Below are positions 23,888 to 33,407 of a stretch of DNA of 36,947 nt, piece by piece (within the stretch, counting starts at the first letter, position 1; the number at the start of each line of letters is the position of its first letter). The stretch spans positions 1 to 36,947 of the forward strand of contig NZ_CABDWS010000029.1 of the NCBI RefSeq assembly GCF_901447495.1, read 5' to 3'. A program made the position numbers and the translations under genes. This DNA is from Haloimpatiens lingqiaonensis. GTDB taxonomy: Bacteria; Bacillota; Clostridia; Clostridiales; Clostridiaceae. The notes under the pieces are model-generated. The model worked only from the letters and a program-made list of their open reading frames with translations. It was not told the origin of the DNA and did no database searches.

Positions 23888-24820
23888 ATGGGAAAAATAG
23901 CTTTTTTGTTCTCAGGACAAGGTGCCCAGTATGGGAGTATGGGAAAAGAACTGGCTATGAATATTGAGGTATCCAAAGAAGTATTTAAGGATGCAGACGA
24001 GGCTTTAGGTTTTAGCATAAGCAATATTTGTTTTGAAGGTTCAAAGGAAGAACTTGATAAAACAGAAAATACTCAACCAGCCATATTAACTACAAGTATA
24101 GCAGCCTTAAGGGCTATAGAGGAAAAAGGTATTAAGCCAGATGTGCTTGCTGGATTAAGCTTAGGAGAATACTCTGCTTTAGTTTGCAGTGGGGCAATGG
24201 AGTTTAAGGAAGCCGTAAAGCTTGTAAAAAAAAGAGGAAGGTTTATGCAGGAAGCAGTGCCATATGGAGTAGGAACTATGGCGGCTATTATTGGATTAGA
24301 TAAAGATGTAATTAAAGACTGCTGCATAGAAGCTTCAAAAGCAGGAATAGTGGAAGTGGCTAACTATAACTGTCCTGGCCAAATAGTAATTGCCGGGGAA
24401 ATAAAGGCTGTAGAGCTGGCTGTAGAAATATTGAAGGAAAAGGGAGCTAAAAAAGCTATACTTTTAGATGTAAGTGGACCCTTTCACACATCAATGCTAA
24501 AGGATGCAGCAGAAAAATTATATAATGAATTAGAAAAAGTTAAAATAGAAGAATTAAAAGTTCCACTTATAACAAATGTTACAGCTGAGTATGTTAAGAA
24601 GGAAGAAATAAAAGAAATTTTAAAGAAACAAGTAATGAGCTCAGTAATGTGGGAACATACTATTAATAAAATGGTTTCAGATGGAGTAGATACATTTGTA
24701 GAAATAGGACCAGGAAAGGTTTTAAGTGGTTTTGTAAAAAAGGTAAACAGGAGATTAAAAGTAGTAAATATAGAAGATATGCAATCATTAGAAAAAGCTA
24801 TAATTGCTTTAGAAAGTTAG
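23888..24820 (+). CDS. fabD: Malonyl-CoA:ACP transacylase
   Basis: FabD moves the malonyl group from CoA to ACP. The 310-residue protein has the oxyanion GQGAQ (10-14), nucleophile S91 in GLSLGE and H200 in GPFHTS. The residue before the serine is Leu where E. coli has His (GHSLGE); I believe this is common in clostridia. AGGAGG precedes the ATG. It is followed by a hairpin in the 107-bp gap to fabG. Confidence 0.96.
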   Translation: MGKIAFLFSGQGAQYGSMGKELAMNIEVSKEVFKDADEALGFSISNICFEGSKEELDKTENTQPAILTTSIAALRAIEEKGIKPDVLAGLSLGEYSALVCSGAMEFKEAVKLVKKRGRFMQEAVPYGVGTMAAIIGLDKDVIKDCCIEASKAGIVEVANYNCPGQIVIAGEIKAVELAVEILKEKGAKKAILLDVSGPFHTSMLKDAAEKLYNELEKVKIEELKVPLITNVTAEYVKKEEIKEILKKQVMSSVMWEHTINKMVSDGVDTFVEIGPGKVLSGFVKKVNRRLKVVNIEDMQSLEKAIIALES

Positions 24821-24833
24821 TTTTTAACTTAGG

Positions 24834-24878
24834 TATGTTGGATACACTATACCCTTTCTGTAGAGAAGATCCAACATA
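24834..24878. repeat. Hairpin between fabD and fabG
   Basis: TATGTTGGAT (24834-24843) pairs with ATCCAACATA (24869-24878). No T-tract follows, so read-through to fabG is expected. Confidence 0.45.
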
Positions 24879-24927
24879 ACATTCAATAAGTCGTTCTAAT
24901 AATTGCTTAGTTAAAGGAGTGAATTAA

Positions 24928-25668
24928 GTGTTAAAAGGTAAGAATGCTATAGTTACAGGAGCCAGTAGAGGAATAGGAAGAGCCATAGCTTTAAAGCTAG
25001 CAGAAAAAGGTGCTAACATAGTTATAAATTATAGAAGTAATAAAGAAAAAGCGGAAGAATTAGTAAAAGAAATAGAAGCTAAAGGAGTAAAGGCCTTAGC
25101 TATAGAGGGAGATATAAGTAATTTTTCAGAGGCAGAAAATATGATAAATGAAGCTTTTGAAAGTTTAGGTTCAATAGATATTCTTGTGAACAATGCAGGA
25201 ATAACTAAGGACACTTTACTACTTAGAATGAAGGAAGAGGAATTTGACAGAGTTATAGAGGTAAATCTTAAAGGTGCTTTTAATTGCTTAAAGCATGCTA
25301 GTAAGATAATGATGAAACAGAGAAGTGGAAAAATAATAAATATATCCTCTGTAGTTGGGCTTGTAGGAAATGCAGGTCAAATCAACTATGCATCAGCTAA
25401 AGCAGGTATTATAGGTATGACAAAGGCAGCGGCTAAGGAGCTAGCATCAAGAGGTATAACCGTAAATGCAGTAGCACCAGGATTTATAAGTACAGATATG
25501 ACTGCTATATTATCTGAAAAGGTTAGAGAAGGAGCTATAAATACTATACCACTTAAGAGATTAGGAGCTCCTGAGGATGTAGCTAATGCAGTATCATTTT
25601 TATCTTGTGATGAGGCCAATTACATTACAGGTCAAGTTATAAATGTAGATGGCGGCATGGTTATGTAG
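24928..25668 (+). CDS. fabG: 3-oxoacyl-ACP reductase
   Basis: FabG reduces 3-ketoacyl-ACP with NADPH. It is a classical short-chain dehydrogenase of 246 residues with TGASRGIG (10-17), NNAG (88-91), the catalytic S141, Y154 and K158, and the C-terminal [13 protein letters not shown]. Translation starts at GTG 24928 after AAGGAG. It lies in the expected order between fabD and fabF. Confidence 0.97.
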   Translation: MLKGKNAIVTGASRGIGRAIALKLAEKGANIVINYRSNKEKAEELVKEIEAKGVKALAIEGDISNFSEAENMINEAFESLGSIDILVNNAGITKDTLLLRMKEEEFDRVIEVNLKGAFNCLKHASKIMMKQRSGKIINISSVVGLVGNAGQINYASAKAGIIGMTKAAAKELASRGITVNAVAPGFISTDMTAILSEKVREGAINTIPLKRLGAPEDVANAVSFLSCDEANYITGQVINVDGGMVM

Positions 25669-25772
25669 AATTAAAATTATACAATTAATAATAAAGGCAG
25701 AAGCAAAATAGATAAGGGATTTTGCAAGCTATGAATAGAAAATTGAGAATGAAGAATAGAGGGATGATAAAA

Positions 25773-27014
25773 ATGAAGAGAGCAGTAGTTGTTACAGGGG
25801 TAGGTGCCATTACTCCTGTAGGTAATGATGTAGATACATTTTGGAACAATATAAAAAATGGAGTATCAGGAATAGATTTTATAAAGGGATTTGATGCTAG
25901 TAATCAAAAGGTAAAGGTAGCAGCTGAAGTTAAGGATTTTAATCCTAATGACTATATGGACAGAAGAGAAGCTAAAAGAATGGATAGATACTGTCAATTG
26001 GCTATGGTAGCAGCAGAGGAAGCAGTTAAGGATGCAGCATTAGACTTAGAGAAAATTGAAAAGGAGAGATTTGGAGTTTTAGTAGGCTCAGGAGTTGGTG
26101 GAATACTTACATTAGAAGCTGAGCATAAAAAACTTTTAGAAAAAGGTCCTTCTAGAGTTTCTCCTTTTATGATACCTATGTTAATAGGAAACATGGCTGC
26201 AGGGAATATAGCTATAAAATTTGGTGCTAAAGGACTATGTACTACTGTAGTTACAGCTTGTGCTACAGGTACTAATGCTATAGGAGATGCTTTTAGACTT
26301 ATAGAGCACGGCTATGCAGATATAGTAATTGCAGGAGGAAGTGAAGGATCCATAACTCCACTTACAGTGGCTGGTTTTGCATCACTTACTGCTTTAAGCA
26401 AAAGTGAAGACCCTAAAAGGGCATCGATTCCTTTTGATAAGGAAAGAGATGGTTTTGTAATTGGTGAAGGAGCTGGAATTGTTGTATTAGAGTCCCTAGA
26501 GCATGCTAAAAAAAGAGGCGCAAGAATATATGCTGAAATAAAGGGTTATAGTATGACTTGCGATGCTTATCATATAACTTCACCAGCACCAGATGGAGAA
26601 GGCGGTGCCAGAGCAATGAGACTTGCCCTAGAGGATGCAGGAATAAAGGAAGAAGATATAGATTATATAAATGCACATGGAACAAGCACACCATACAATG
26701 ACAAATTTGAAACTGCAGCTATAAAAAGTGTATTTGGAGATAATGCCTATAAAATACCTGTAAGCTCAACAAAATCTATGACAGGACATCTTTTAGGTGC
26801 GGCAGGAGCTGTGGAAGTAATAATTTGTGCTAAGGCACTACAGGAAGGATTTATCCCTCCAACTATAGGATATCAGGTAAAAGATGAAGAGTGTGATTTA
26901 GACTATGTTCCTAATGTGGGAAGAAAAGAAGATATAACTTATGCATTATCCAACTCACTTGGATTTGGAGGACATAATGCAACTATAATATTAAAGAAAT
27001 GGGATGACAGATAG
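25773..27014 (+). CDS. fabF: Beta-ketoacyl-ACP synthase II
   Basis: FabF carries out the elongating condensations with malonyl-ACP. The Cys-His-His triad is complete: C163 in TACATGTN, H302 in [11 protein letters not shown] and H339 in [11 protein letters not shown]. With the ATG at 25773 (after GAGGGATGA) the protein has 413 residues, the family norm. An in-frame ATG at 25722 would add 17 basic residues unlike any FabF N-terminus. The stop codon overlaps the region of the accB start. Confidence 0.97.
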   Translation: MKRAVVVTGVGAITPVGNDVDTFWNNIKNGVSGIDFIKGFDASNQKVKVAAEVKDFNPNDYMDRREAKRMDRYCQLAMVAAEEAVKDAALDLEKIEKERFGVLVGSGVGGILTLEAEHKKLLEKGPSRVSPFMIPMLIGNMAAGNIAIKFGAKGLCTTVVTACATGTNAIGDAFRLIEHGYADIVIAGGSEGSITPLTVAGFASLTALSKSEDPKRASIPFDKERDGFVIGEGAGIVVLESLEHAKKRGARIYAEIKGYSMTCDAYHITSPAPDGEGGARAMRLALEDAGIKEEDIDYINAHGTSTPYNDKFETAAIKSVFGDNAYKIPVSSTKSMTGHLLGAAGAVEVIICAKALQEGFIPPTIGYQVKDEECDLDYVPNVGRKEDITYALSNSLGFGGHNATIILKKWDDR

Positions 27015-27015
27015 T

Positions 27016-27531
27016 ATGAATTACAAAGAAATATGTGATTTGATAAATACTGTTAGCGAGTCAAAGCTTACTTCTTTTGAAATAGAAATAGATGGAGTTC
27101 ATCTTAAAATGGGCAAGGAAGAAAAAATATTAATAGAGGATAATAGCTCTAAAAGGGTATCTGAAGATATATTATCTAAAGGTAAAGAAGAAAACTATTG
27201 TAAAAAGGAAGTAGCTTTAGAAAAGGAAATTCAAATTGAAACAGAAGCAGGTTCAAAGGGAGAAGCTTTAAGTATACAGGATGATAAAGATATAGAAATT
27301 ATTAAATCACCTATAGTTGGGACTTTTTATGCAGCTCCAGCTCCAGACAAAGATAATTTTGTTAGTATAGGGTCAGTGGTTAATAAGGGAACTACTTTAT
27401 GCATAATAGAAGCAATGAAGCTTATGAATGATATAGAGTCAGAATTTCATGGCGAAATAGTGGATATACTTGTAAAGAATGAAGATATGGTAGAGTATGG
27501 CCAACCGCTTTTTAAAATAAGAATAAAATAA
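27016..27531 (+). CDS. accB: Biotin carboxyl carrier protein of acetyl-CoA carboxylase
   Basis: AccB carries the biotin that shuttles carboxylate between AccC and AccDA. An N-terminal helical segment ([16 protein letters not shown]) and an acidic/Lys-rich linker (about 40-92) precede the biotinyl domain, with the biotin lysine K135 in EAMKLM. Length is 171 residues from ATG 27016, which has GGGATGA at suitable distance. The ATG at 27004, inside fabF, has no SD. The gene is directly coupled to fabF. Confidence 0.93.
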   Translation: MNYKEICDLINTVSESKLTSFEIEIDGVHLKMGKEEKILIEDNSSKRVSEDILSKGKEENYCKKEVALEKEIQIETEAGSKGEALSIQDDKDIEIIKSPIVGTFYAAPAPDKDNFVSIGSVVNKGTTLCIIEAMKLMNDIESEFHGEIVDILVKNEDMVEYGQPLFKIRIK

Positions 27532-27536
27532 TATAA

Positions 27537-27575
27537 AATCCTCAATCCTAAGGGATATTCCAAGGATTGAGGATT
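27537..27575. repeat. Strong hairpin after accB
   Basis: AATCCTCAATCCTAAG and its inverse CAAGGATTGAGGATT form a stem of about 13 bp. The + strand lacks a T-tract behind it, so partial termination or mRNA processing within the operon is more likely than a full stop. Confidence 0.5.
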
Positions 27576-27593
27576 AAAAGTATTAAACAATTA

Positions 27594-27648
27594 AAATATA
27601 AAGTAAATAAAATATAAAGTAAATAAAATATAAACAAAATAAAATATT
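27594..27648. repeat. 16-bp AT-rich tandem repeat
   Basis: The unit AAATATAAAGTAAATA occurs twice exactly, then as AAATATAAACAAAATA, then as a partial copy, giving about 3.4 units in the 195-bp gap between accB and fabZ. Confidence 0.6.
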
Positions 27649-27726
27649 AAAGAATATAAGTAATTATAATACTTATAAGGTAAAATATTTAGCCCATTTA
27701 TTAATAGAGGATTTGGAGGCGAGATT

Positions 27727-28167
27727 ATGGAAGCTGTAAATAAAAGTCTTAATATAAAAGAAATAATGGAAATAATACCTCACAGATATCCATTTCTGTT
27801 AGTGGATAAAATAGAAGAATTAGAGCCGGGGATTAAGGCAGTAGGATATAAAAATGTAACTATGAATGAATATTTCTTTCAAGGACATTTCCCAGGAGAG
27901 CCTGTTATGCCAGGAGTCCTAATAATAGAAGCACTAGCTCAAGTTGGGGCAGTAGCTCTTTTAAGTTTAGAAGAGTACAAAGGAAAAATAGGATATTTTG
28001 GTGGAATAAATAAAGCAAGATTTAGAAGAAAAGTAGTACCAGGAGATGTACTTAAATTAGAGGTAGAAATAATAAAGAGAAAAGGACCTATGGGAGTAGG
28101 AAAAGCAGTAGCTACAGTAAATGGAGAAAAGGCAGCAGAAGGAGAGCTTACCTTTGCTATAGGATAA
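27727..28167 (+). CDS. fabZ: 3-hydroxyacyl-ACP dehydratase
   Basis: FabZ removes water from 3-hydroxyacyl-ACP. The 146-residue hotdog protein has the catalytic H54 in [12 protein letters not shown] and E68 in IIEALAQ. GGAGGCGAG precedes the ATG. As no FabA or FabM is nearby, unsaturated fatty-acid formation is not explained by this operon. Confidence 0.96.
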   Translation: MEAVNKSLNIKEIMEIIPHRYPFLLVDKIEELEPGIKAVGYKNVTMNEYFFQGHFPGEPVMPGVLIIEALAQVGAVALLSLEEYKGKIGYFGGINKARFRRKVVPGDVLKLEVEIIKRKGPMGVGKAVATVNGEKAAEGELTFAIG

Positions 28168-28216
28168 TTTCGGGTAATTCCTAGTGGCCAATTATAAGTC
28201 TTTACCTTCTAGTTGA

Positions 28217-28352
28217 TTTATCCAGAGACTTACCTGCCGTAACACTCCCACTTCTAACAAAGTGGGAGATAACGGCAGCTACGTCCCTGGATAACGATCT
28301 CTTAGCTTCCGTTGGAGTAAAAACTCCATCTGAAGCTAAGAGCTCTGTTTAT
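28217..28352 (+). repeat. R element copy 2 (two-hairpin, TTTAT-flanked)
   Basis: A 136-bp copy of the R element between fabZ and accC, with the same orientation as copy 1 and TTTAT at both ends. It preserves pairing in both hairpins; the outer stem reads TATCCAGAGAC with GTCCCTGGATA. Confidence 0.78.
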
Positions 28353-28446
28353 AGATTAGATGGAGGAGTTATTGGTTTTTTACAGATTAGGCATTGGGAG
28401 ATAGGATTAGTGATTTGTCGTTAATAGAAGCAGTGAGGTGATAAAG

Positions 28447-29790
28447 TTGTTTAGCAAGATATTGATTGCAAATAGAGGAGAGATTGCAGTTAGAATAATA
28501 AGAGCCTGTAGAGAGATGGGAATAGAAACTGTAGCTGTTTATTCAGAAGCTGATAAGGAAGCTCTTCATGTTCAGTTAGCTGATGAGGCAGTTTGCATAG
28601 GCCCAGCTAAATCTAAGGATAGTTATTTAAAGATGGAAAATATAATAAGTGCCACAGTACTTACAGGAGCAGAAGCTATACATCCGGGCTTTGGATTCCT
28701 ATCAGAAAATAGTAAGTTTGCTCACATGTGCAAAGATTGCAATATAGTATTTATAGGACCAGAACCTGATGTAATAGAAAGTTTGGGGAACAAATCAAAG
28801 GCAAAAGAAATGATGAAGGAAGCCAAGGTGCCTGTTATAAGAGGATCAGAAGGTGCAGTATATGATGAACAAGAGGGACTTTCTATTGCCAAAGATATAG
28901 GTTTTCCTGTGATGATAAAAGCATCTGCAGGCGGTGGCGGAAGAGGAATAAGAATAGTAAGAGATAAAAAGGAATTTTTAAATTCTTTTAGAAGTGCTAA
29001 AAGTGAAGCTAAGGCAGCCTTTGGGGATGACAGTATGTATATTGAAAAATTTATAGAAAAACCTAGGCATATAGAGTTTCAGATATTAGCAGATAATTAT
29101 GGTAATGTAATTCATTTAGGCGAAAGAGATTGTTCACTTCAGAGAAGAAATCAAAAGGTATTAGAAGAAGCACCATCTACTGTAATAGATGAAAATCTTA
29201 GAAAGAAAATGGGAGATGTGGCTGTTAGAGCAGCTAAAGCAGCAGGATACAGTAATGCAGGTACCATTGAATTTTTAGTAGACAGTAGAGGAAATTTCTA
29301 CTTCATGGAGATGAATACTAGAATACAAGTAGAGCACCCTATAACTGAAATGGTTACAGGAGTAGACCTTATTAAAATGCAAATTAAAATAGCCAGTGGA
29401 GAGAAGTTAGAATTAAGCCAAGAGGATATAAAAATAAAAGGACACTCTATAGAATGCAGGATAAATGCAGAAAATCCTAGTAAGGGATTTATGCCTTGTC
29501 CAGGAGAAATAAAGTATATTTATATACCGGGAGGATTAGGTGTAAGACTTGATTCAGCAGTATACCAAGGGTATAAAATACCTCCAAATTATGATTCTAT
29601 GATTGGAAAGTTAATAGTTTATGGAGAAAATAGAGATGAAGCCATAATGAGGATGAGAAGAGCTCTAGGAGAGTTTATAATAGAGGGAGTAGATACAAAC
29701 ATAGATTTTCAATTCGACATATTAAACAATGATCAATTTGTGGCTGGAGATTTCCACACAGGCTTTATAGAAAGTCAATTTTTAAAGTAA
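28447..29790 (+). CDS. accC: Biotin carboxylase subunit of acetyl-CoA carboxylase
   Basis: AccC carboxylates biotin on AccB with ATP and bicarbonate. It is an ATP-grasp enzyme of about 447 residues. [14 protein letters not shown] marks the pre-ATP-grasp domain, [11 protein letters not shown] the glycine-rich flap (about 157-167), and [15 protein letters not shown] the metal and catalytic segment (about 281-295). The TTG at 28447 is chosen because GAGGTGAT ends 4 bases before it, while the GTG at 28438 overlaps that SD. An R element lies upstream. accD follows after 15 bp. Confidence 0.96.
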   Translation: MFSKILIANRGEIAVRIIRACREMGIETVAVYSEADKEALHVQLADEAVCIGPAKSKDSYLKMENIISATVLTGAEAIHPGFGFLSENSKFAHMCKDCNIVFIGPEPDVIESLGNKSKAKEMMKEAKVPVIRGSEGAVYDEQEGLSIAKDIGFPVMIKASAGGGGRGIRIVRDKKEFLNSFRSAKSEAKAAFGDDSMYIEKFIEKPRHIEFQILADNYGNVIHLGERDCSLQRRNQKVLEEAPSTVIDENLRKKMGDVAVRAAKAAGYSNAGTIEFLVDSRGNFYFMEMNTRIQVEHPITEMVTGVDLIKMQIKIASGEKLELSQEDIKIKGHSIECRINAENPSKGFMPCPGEIKYIYIPGGLGVRLDSAVYQGYKIPPNYDSMIGKLIVYGENRDEAIMRMRRALGEFIIEGVDTNIDFQFDILNNDQFVAGDFHTGFIESQFLK

Positions 29791-29805
29791 GGTAGGTAAA
29801 GGCCT

Positions 29806-30669
29806 ATGTTTAAATTTAGGAAGTTTTTAAAAAAGGATAAATATATTCAAGTACAAGAGAAAAACATTGTGGATAATGTTGAAAAAAAACCTAGTATACC
29901 AGATGGAATGTGGATAAAATGTGAAAGCTGTGGAAGTATTATATACAAAGAAGATGTGGAAAGAAATCTAAATGTATGTATAAATTGCAACTATAATTTT
30001 AGATTAAGTGCTAGGGAAAGACTAAAACTAATTTGCGATGAAGGTACTTTTATTGAAATGGATGCAAATATGGAGAGTAAAAATATACTTGGTTTTCCCG
30101 GATATAATGAAAAATTAGAAAAGGAAGAAAAAAAGTCTGGAGAAAAGGATGCAGTGGTTACAGGCATTTGTAGAATTCATGGATACAAAAGTGTTATTGC
30201 TGTTATGGATAGCAATTTTATGATGGGAAGTATGGGAGCTGTAGTAGGTGAAAAAATTACAAGAGCTATAGAAAAAGCCACAGAAGAAAGGCTTCCTATA
30301 ATAATATTTACCACTTCTGGAGGAGCTAGAATGCAGGAAGGTATGGTTTCTCTTATGCAAATGGCTAAAACTAGTAGTGCCTTAGGAAGACATAGTGATG
30401 CAGGTCTTTTATATGTAACAGTACTTACAGACCCTACTACTGGTGGAGTAACAGCTAGTTTTGCTATGCTTGGAGATATAATTCTTGCAGAGCCAGGAGC
30501 ACTAATAGGTTTTGCAGGAAAAAGAGTAATTCAGCAGACCATAAATCAAACGCTGCCAAAAGAATTTCAAACTGCGGAATTTTTACTTCAAAGAGGGTTT
30601 GTGGATAAAATAGTTAAAAGAGAGGATTTGAAAAAAACTTTAGGGCAAATTCTCAGAATGCATAGATAG
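29806..30669 (+). CDS. accD: Acetyl-CoA carboxylase carboxyltransferase, beta subunit
   Basis: AccD and AccA together transfer the carboxyl group from biotin to acetyl-CoA. The zinc ribbon with C39, C42, C58 and C61 marks the beta subunit. The crotonase-fold core has [10 protein letters not shown] and the [13 protein letters not shown] segment. The length of 287 residues is normal. The stop is 16 bp before accA. Confidence 0.96.
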   Translation: MFKFRKFLKKDKYIQVQEKNIVDNVEKKPSIPDGMWIKCESCGSIIYKEDVERNLNVCINCNYNFRLSARERLKLICDEGTFIEMDANMESKNILGFPGYNEKLEKEEKKSGEKDAVVTGICRIHGYKSVIAVMDSNFMMGSMGAVVGEKITRAIEKATEERLPIIIFTTSGGARMQEGMVSLMQMAKTSSALGRHSDAGLLYVTVLTDPTTGGVTASFAMLGDIILAEPGALIGFAGKRVIQQTINQTLPKEFQTAEFLLQRGFVDKIVKREDLKKTLGQILRMHR

Positions 30670-30685
30670 CTATGGAGGTGAAAAA

Positions 30686-31483
30686 ATGACCAATTTAACA
30701 CCCTGGGAAAAACTGAAAATAGCAAGAATGGTGGAAAGACCTACTGCTCTTGATTATATAAATATAATATTTAATTCTTTTATGGAGTTTCATGGAGATA
30801 GATATTTTGGAGATGACAGCTGTGTGGTAGGTGGTGTTGGTGAGCTTATGGACATTCCAGTTACCATAATAGGACAACAAAAGGGTAAAAATACTAAAGA
30901 AAATATAAAAAGAAATTTTGGTATGGCAAACCCAGAAGGATATAGAAAAGCATTAAGACTTATGAAACAGGCAGAGAAATTTAAAAGGCCTATAATTTGC
31001 TTTGTAGATACGCCAGGAGCCTTTTGTGGTGTAGGAGCAGAAGAAAGAGGACAAGGAGAGGCTATAGCTAGAAATTTATTAGAAATGTCCAAATTAAAAA
31101 CTCCTGTCATATCTATAGTTATTGGTGAAGGTGGCAGTGGAGGAGCCCTTGCTTTAGCAGTAGGGGATAGAGTTTGGATGCTAGAAAACTCTATATATTC
31201 TATATTATCACCAGAGGGCCTTGCAACTATTTTGTGGAAGGATTCTTCAAAGGCGAAGGAAGCTGCAGATATTATGAAAATAGCAGCGGAGGATCTTAAT
31301 AACTTAAAAATAATAGATAAAATAATAAAAGAACCTGAAGGTGGAGCTCATGAGGATATTCAGTCAGTTGCTTTAGATATTAAAAATAATTTATTACAAA
31401 CTTTAAAAGTGCTGATGAATTTACCTACAGAAGAGCTTTTAGATGAGAGATATAGGAAATTTAGGGAAATGGGAGCGTATTAG
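30686..31483 (+). CDS. accA: Acetyl-CoA carboxylase carboxyltransferase, alpha subunit
   Basis: AccA is the partner of AccD. It opens with [16 protein letters not shown] and contains the family segments [34 protein letters not shown] and [16 protein letters not shown]. At 265 residues it is the shorter Firmicute form. GGAGGTGA precedes the ATG. It is the last gene of the operon, ending 76 bp before a terminator-like hairpin. Confidence 0.96.
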   Translation: MTNLTPWEKLKIARMVERPTALDYINIIFNSFMEFHGDRYFGDDSCVVGGVGELMDIPVTIIGQQKGKNTKENIKRNFGMANPEGYRKALRLMKQAEKFKRPIICFVDTPGAFCGVGAEERGQGEAIARNLLEMSKLKTPVISIVIGEGGSGGALALAVGDRVWMLENSIYSILSPEGLATILWKDSSKAKEAADIMKIAAEDLNNLKIIDKIIKEPEGGAHEDIQSVALDIKNNLLQTLKVLMNLPTEELLDERYRKFREMGAY

Positions 31484-31530
31484 GGGGCTAGGGTGCCATA
31501 GGGCTAGAGGGCTAGTGGCTAAGGTTCCAG
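31484..31530. repeat. Octamer array, GGGCTAGT type, after accA
   Basis: GGGCTAG-type units recur with an 8-bp period directly after the accA stop. This is the same repeat class as 11977-12068, 20151-20186 and 35041-35080. Confidence 0.5.
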
Positions 31531-31558
31531 ATAGCTAAGTTATAGAGGTATAGAGTAT

Positions 31559-31603
31559 TAGGCTGTAGCACTAAGAATTTCTTAATGCCACAGCCTATTT
31601 TTG
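31559..31603 (+). terminator. Terminator of the fatty-acid operon
   Basis: TAGGCTGTAGCACTAAGAA pairs with TTCTTAATGCCACAGCCTA (ending 31597) and is followed by TTTTT. It is a loop-less short form of the 100-bp repeat seen at 8051 and 32974. Confidence 0.8.
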
Positions 31604-31652
31604 AAGGTTAACCTAAGTATTTATTTTTTATTGGGGTAAAGAGTCTTGATTA

Positions 31653-32093
31653 TTATTGAATTTCTATTCTTTTAATATTATTATTGCCTTTTTCTTTTTT
31701 AGGAAGAGCTATTTTTAATATTCCATTTGAAAATTCTGCTTTAATAGCTTGATCATCTACATTATCTACATAGAAGCTTCTTTTAAATTCACCATAGGAG
31801 ATTTCTCTTCGTACATAGTTAGAAGAAGTATCTTCTACTGTATTTTCTTTTTTTGCACAAATAGTTAAATAATTATTAGTATATTCTATATTTATAGCGT
31901 CCTTAGTTATACCAGGTAATTCAGCCTCCATTGTATAGCTATCATCTGTTTCCTTAACATCTACTTTAAAGGAATTTCCCATAAAATCATTAGAGGCAAA
32001 GAAATCGTCTTTAAAGAAGTTGTCAAAGAATTTGTTGAAGTAATCATCTCTTTTCATCATGTTATTTTTTCTAAAAGGAACTAGATCAAACAT
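31653..32093 (-). CDS. Hsp20/alpha-crystallin small heat-shock protein
   Basis: A 146-residue ATP-independent chaperone that holds unfolding proteins. After a short N-terminal arm (MFDLVPFRK), the alpha-crystallin domain runs from about KVDVKETDDSYTMEAELPG to the end, including the conserved GILKIALPKK (G-x-L box). The ATG at 32093 has AGGAGGT six bases upstream. An in-frame ATG at 32111 would overlap that SD and is rejected. The promoter at 32139-32167 carries a CtsR operator, so heat-inducible expression is predicted. Confidence 0.94.
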   Translation of the reverse strand: MFDLVPFRKNNMMKRDDYFNKFFDNFFKDDFFASNDFMGNSFKVDVKETDDSYTMEAELPGITKDAINIEYTNNYLTICAKKENTVEDTSSNYVRREISYGEFKRSFYVDNVDDQAIKAEFSNGILKIALPKKEKGNNNIKRIEIQ

Positions 32094-32138
32094 ATATAAC
32101 AACCTCCTCATAATAGTTTAATTTTTGTTTACAAGTAT

Positions 32139-32167
32139 ATGATACAATAAAGGTCAAAGAAAGTCAA
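32139..32167 (-). promoter_or_regulatory. Promoter of the hsp20 gene
   Basis: On the minus strand, TTGACT (32167-32162) and TATCAT (32144-32139) are separated by 17 bp, 46 bp upstream of the start codon. Confidence 0.7.
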
Positions 32168-32168
32168 A
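32152..32168. promoter_or_regulatory. CtsR operator
   Basis: GGTCAAA-GAA-AGTCAAA is a direct heptamer repeat fitting the CtsR consensus (A/GGTCAAANANA/GGTCAAA). It covers the -35 element of the hsp20 promoter. Confidence 0.85.
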
Positions 32169-32288
32169 GTATAAAACTCTTAAATATAAGTTTATATTTA
32201 AAGATAATACTAGAAAAAAAGGTTTAATTTAAATATTTTAATATTTTTGCAGGAAATTCAAGACTTATATCTAAATTTAAATATAATC

Positions 32289-32342
32289 TGCTTTTTAATT
32301 AAATATGCATAGAGTTTTTGTGCATATTTAATTAAAAAGGCA
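32289..32342. repeat. Long dyad between hsp20 and the DUF402 gene
   Basis: TGCTTTTTAATTAAATATGCA (32289-32309) is repeated inverted at 32321-32342 with a single extra G. It lies upstream of both divergent genes, so it is not a conventional terminator. Otherwise the 333-bp gap shows only the hsp20 promoter. Confidence 0.6.
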
Positions 32343-32426
32343 TACAAATAATTATAACTTATATAAGATAATGGTATAATATAAATAAATGACTGGGCTT
32401 AATAATGTGGGTTAAGGTGATTGAGT

Positions 32427-32963
32427 ATGAAAAGGAAATTTGCAGATAAAGAAAATTGGATAAGAGTTATAAAAAAGAGGTTCAAATTAAAATATGTAGA
32501 CAATGATGACTTTAAAGGATATATTTCTGCAATATACATAGATGAAGTTACTGAGCCTTTAGCAAAAGAAGTTTTAGGAAAAAAATTACTTTTAGCGGAC
32601 AAGGGTTATATGTGGATGCAGCAATTTCCTGAAGGAAAGAACTATGCACTTACTACTATGGTAAACGATAAAAAGGAAATTATACAATGGTATTTTGATA
32701 TATGCAGGGAGCCTAAAATAAATAGAAAAGGGATACCTTATTTTGATGATTTATACCTAGATATAGTGGTACTTCCTAAAGGAGAATTAGTAATTTTGGA
32801 TGGAGATGAATTGGAGGAAGCTTTAAAGGACGGAGATATAGGTATAGAAGAATACAAATTAGCTTGGAATGAAACAAAAAGATTGGTTAGAGAAATAAAT
32901 GAAGGTAAAAATATAATATTAAATTCTAGTAATAAGTATTTAGACTATATAGAAAGATTATAG
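32427..32963 (+). CDS. DUF402-family protein
   Basis: A 178-residue cytosolic protein of the DUF402 (YgaC/Ntdp-like) family. A characterised staphylococcal member hydrolyses nucleoside tri- and diphosphates. The core has DKGYMWMQQFPEGKNYALT, the WYFDICREPKINRKGIPYFDDLYLDIV beta segment and a following acidic helix (DGDELEEALKDGDI). The ATG at 32427 is 6 bases after AAGGTGA; the TTG at 32421 touches the SD. It is followed by a 100-bp inverted-repeat element acting as terminator. The reaction in this organism is inferred from family only. Confidence 0.82.
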   Translation: MKRKFADKENWIRVIKKRFKLKYVDNDDFKGYISAIYIDEVTEPLAKEVLGKKLLLADKGYMWMQQFPEGKNYALTTMVNDKKEIIQWYFDICREPKINRKGIPYFDDLYLDIVVLPKGELVILDGDELEEALKDGDIGIEEYKLAWNETKRLVREINEGKNIILNSSNKYLDYIERL

Positions 32964-32973
32964 ACATAACAAA

Positions 32974-33072
32974 GGGGCTGTGGCATTAAAGAATTTACAT
33001 AGGATATATTGTCTTAAAAATTAAAATTTAGCACAATATATCGTATTATCTATTCTTAGTGCCACAGCTTCC
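32974..33072. repeat. 100-bp terminal-inverted-repeat element, copy 2; likely bidirectional terminator
   Basis: GGGGCTGTGGCATTAAAGAA (from 32974) and its inverse ending at 33072 flank an interior with GATATATTGT/ACAATATATC. It lies between the convergent DUF402 gene and the small minus-strand ORF. The ends match the element at 8051-8150 while the middle differs. Confidence 0.65.
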
Positions 33073-33103
33073 TTTTGATGGTTTATATAGAGTTTTTTTA
33101 ATC

Positions 33104-33247
33104 CTATCTTTTTAAATTTTTCCTAGAGGGTTCTAAATCTCTTTCTTTAAAACCACTTACAGAAGTTTCGCTACTTTTATGTTCTTTAAAGGCATTTTCT
33201 ATGTCCATAGCTACTTTTTTATTGGTTTTATTTTGTCCTTTAGACAT
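33104..33247 (-). CDS. Small hydrophilic hypothetical protein
   Basis: A 47-residue ORF, MSKGQNKTNKKVAMDIENA at the start and PSRKNLKR at the end, highly charged and without a membrane segment. GTGAGGATGTGA lies upstream of the ATG. I recognise no family. Its composition recalls the small Lys/Asn-rich protein at 10865, but no alignment is evident. The gene faces the shared inverted-repeat terminator at 32974-33072, which supports its being transcribed. Confidence 0.5.
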   Translation of the reverse strand: MSKGQNKTNKKVAMDIENAFKEHKSSETSVSGFKERDLEPSRKNLKR

Positions 33248-33407
33248 AATATATCACATCCTCACTCTTTAGAATTTATTATAAATTTTAGCTTTATTTT
33301 ACACATAATTTTTATTTATTTTATTGTTAATAATCTAATAATATTATTGGGTAAATTATTGATTTTAATTCATTTTTAGTGTAAATTATTGATACTAGAC
33401 AAAACAT

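Noticed and set aside
33179-33379. 66-codon hydrophobic plus-strand ORF
   Set aside because: Antisense to the small ORF and AT-rich spacer; begins without an SD and reads through low-complexity sequence.
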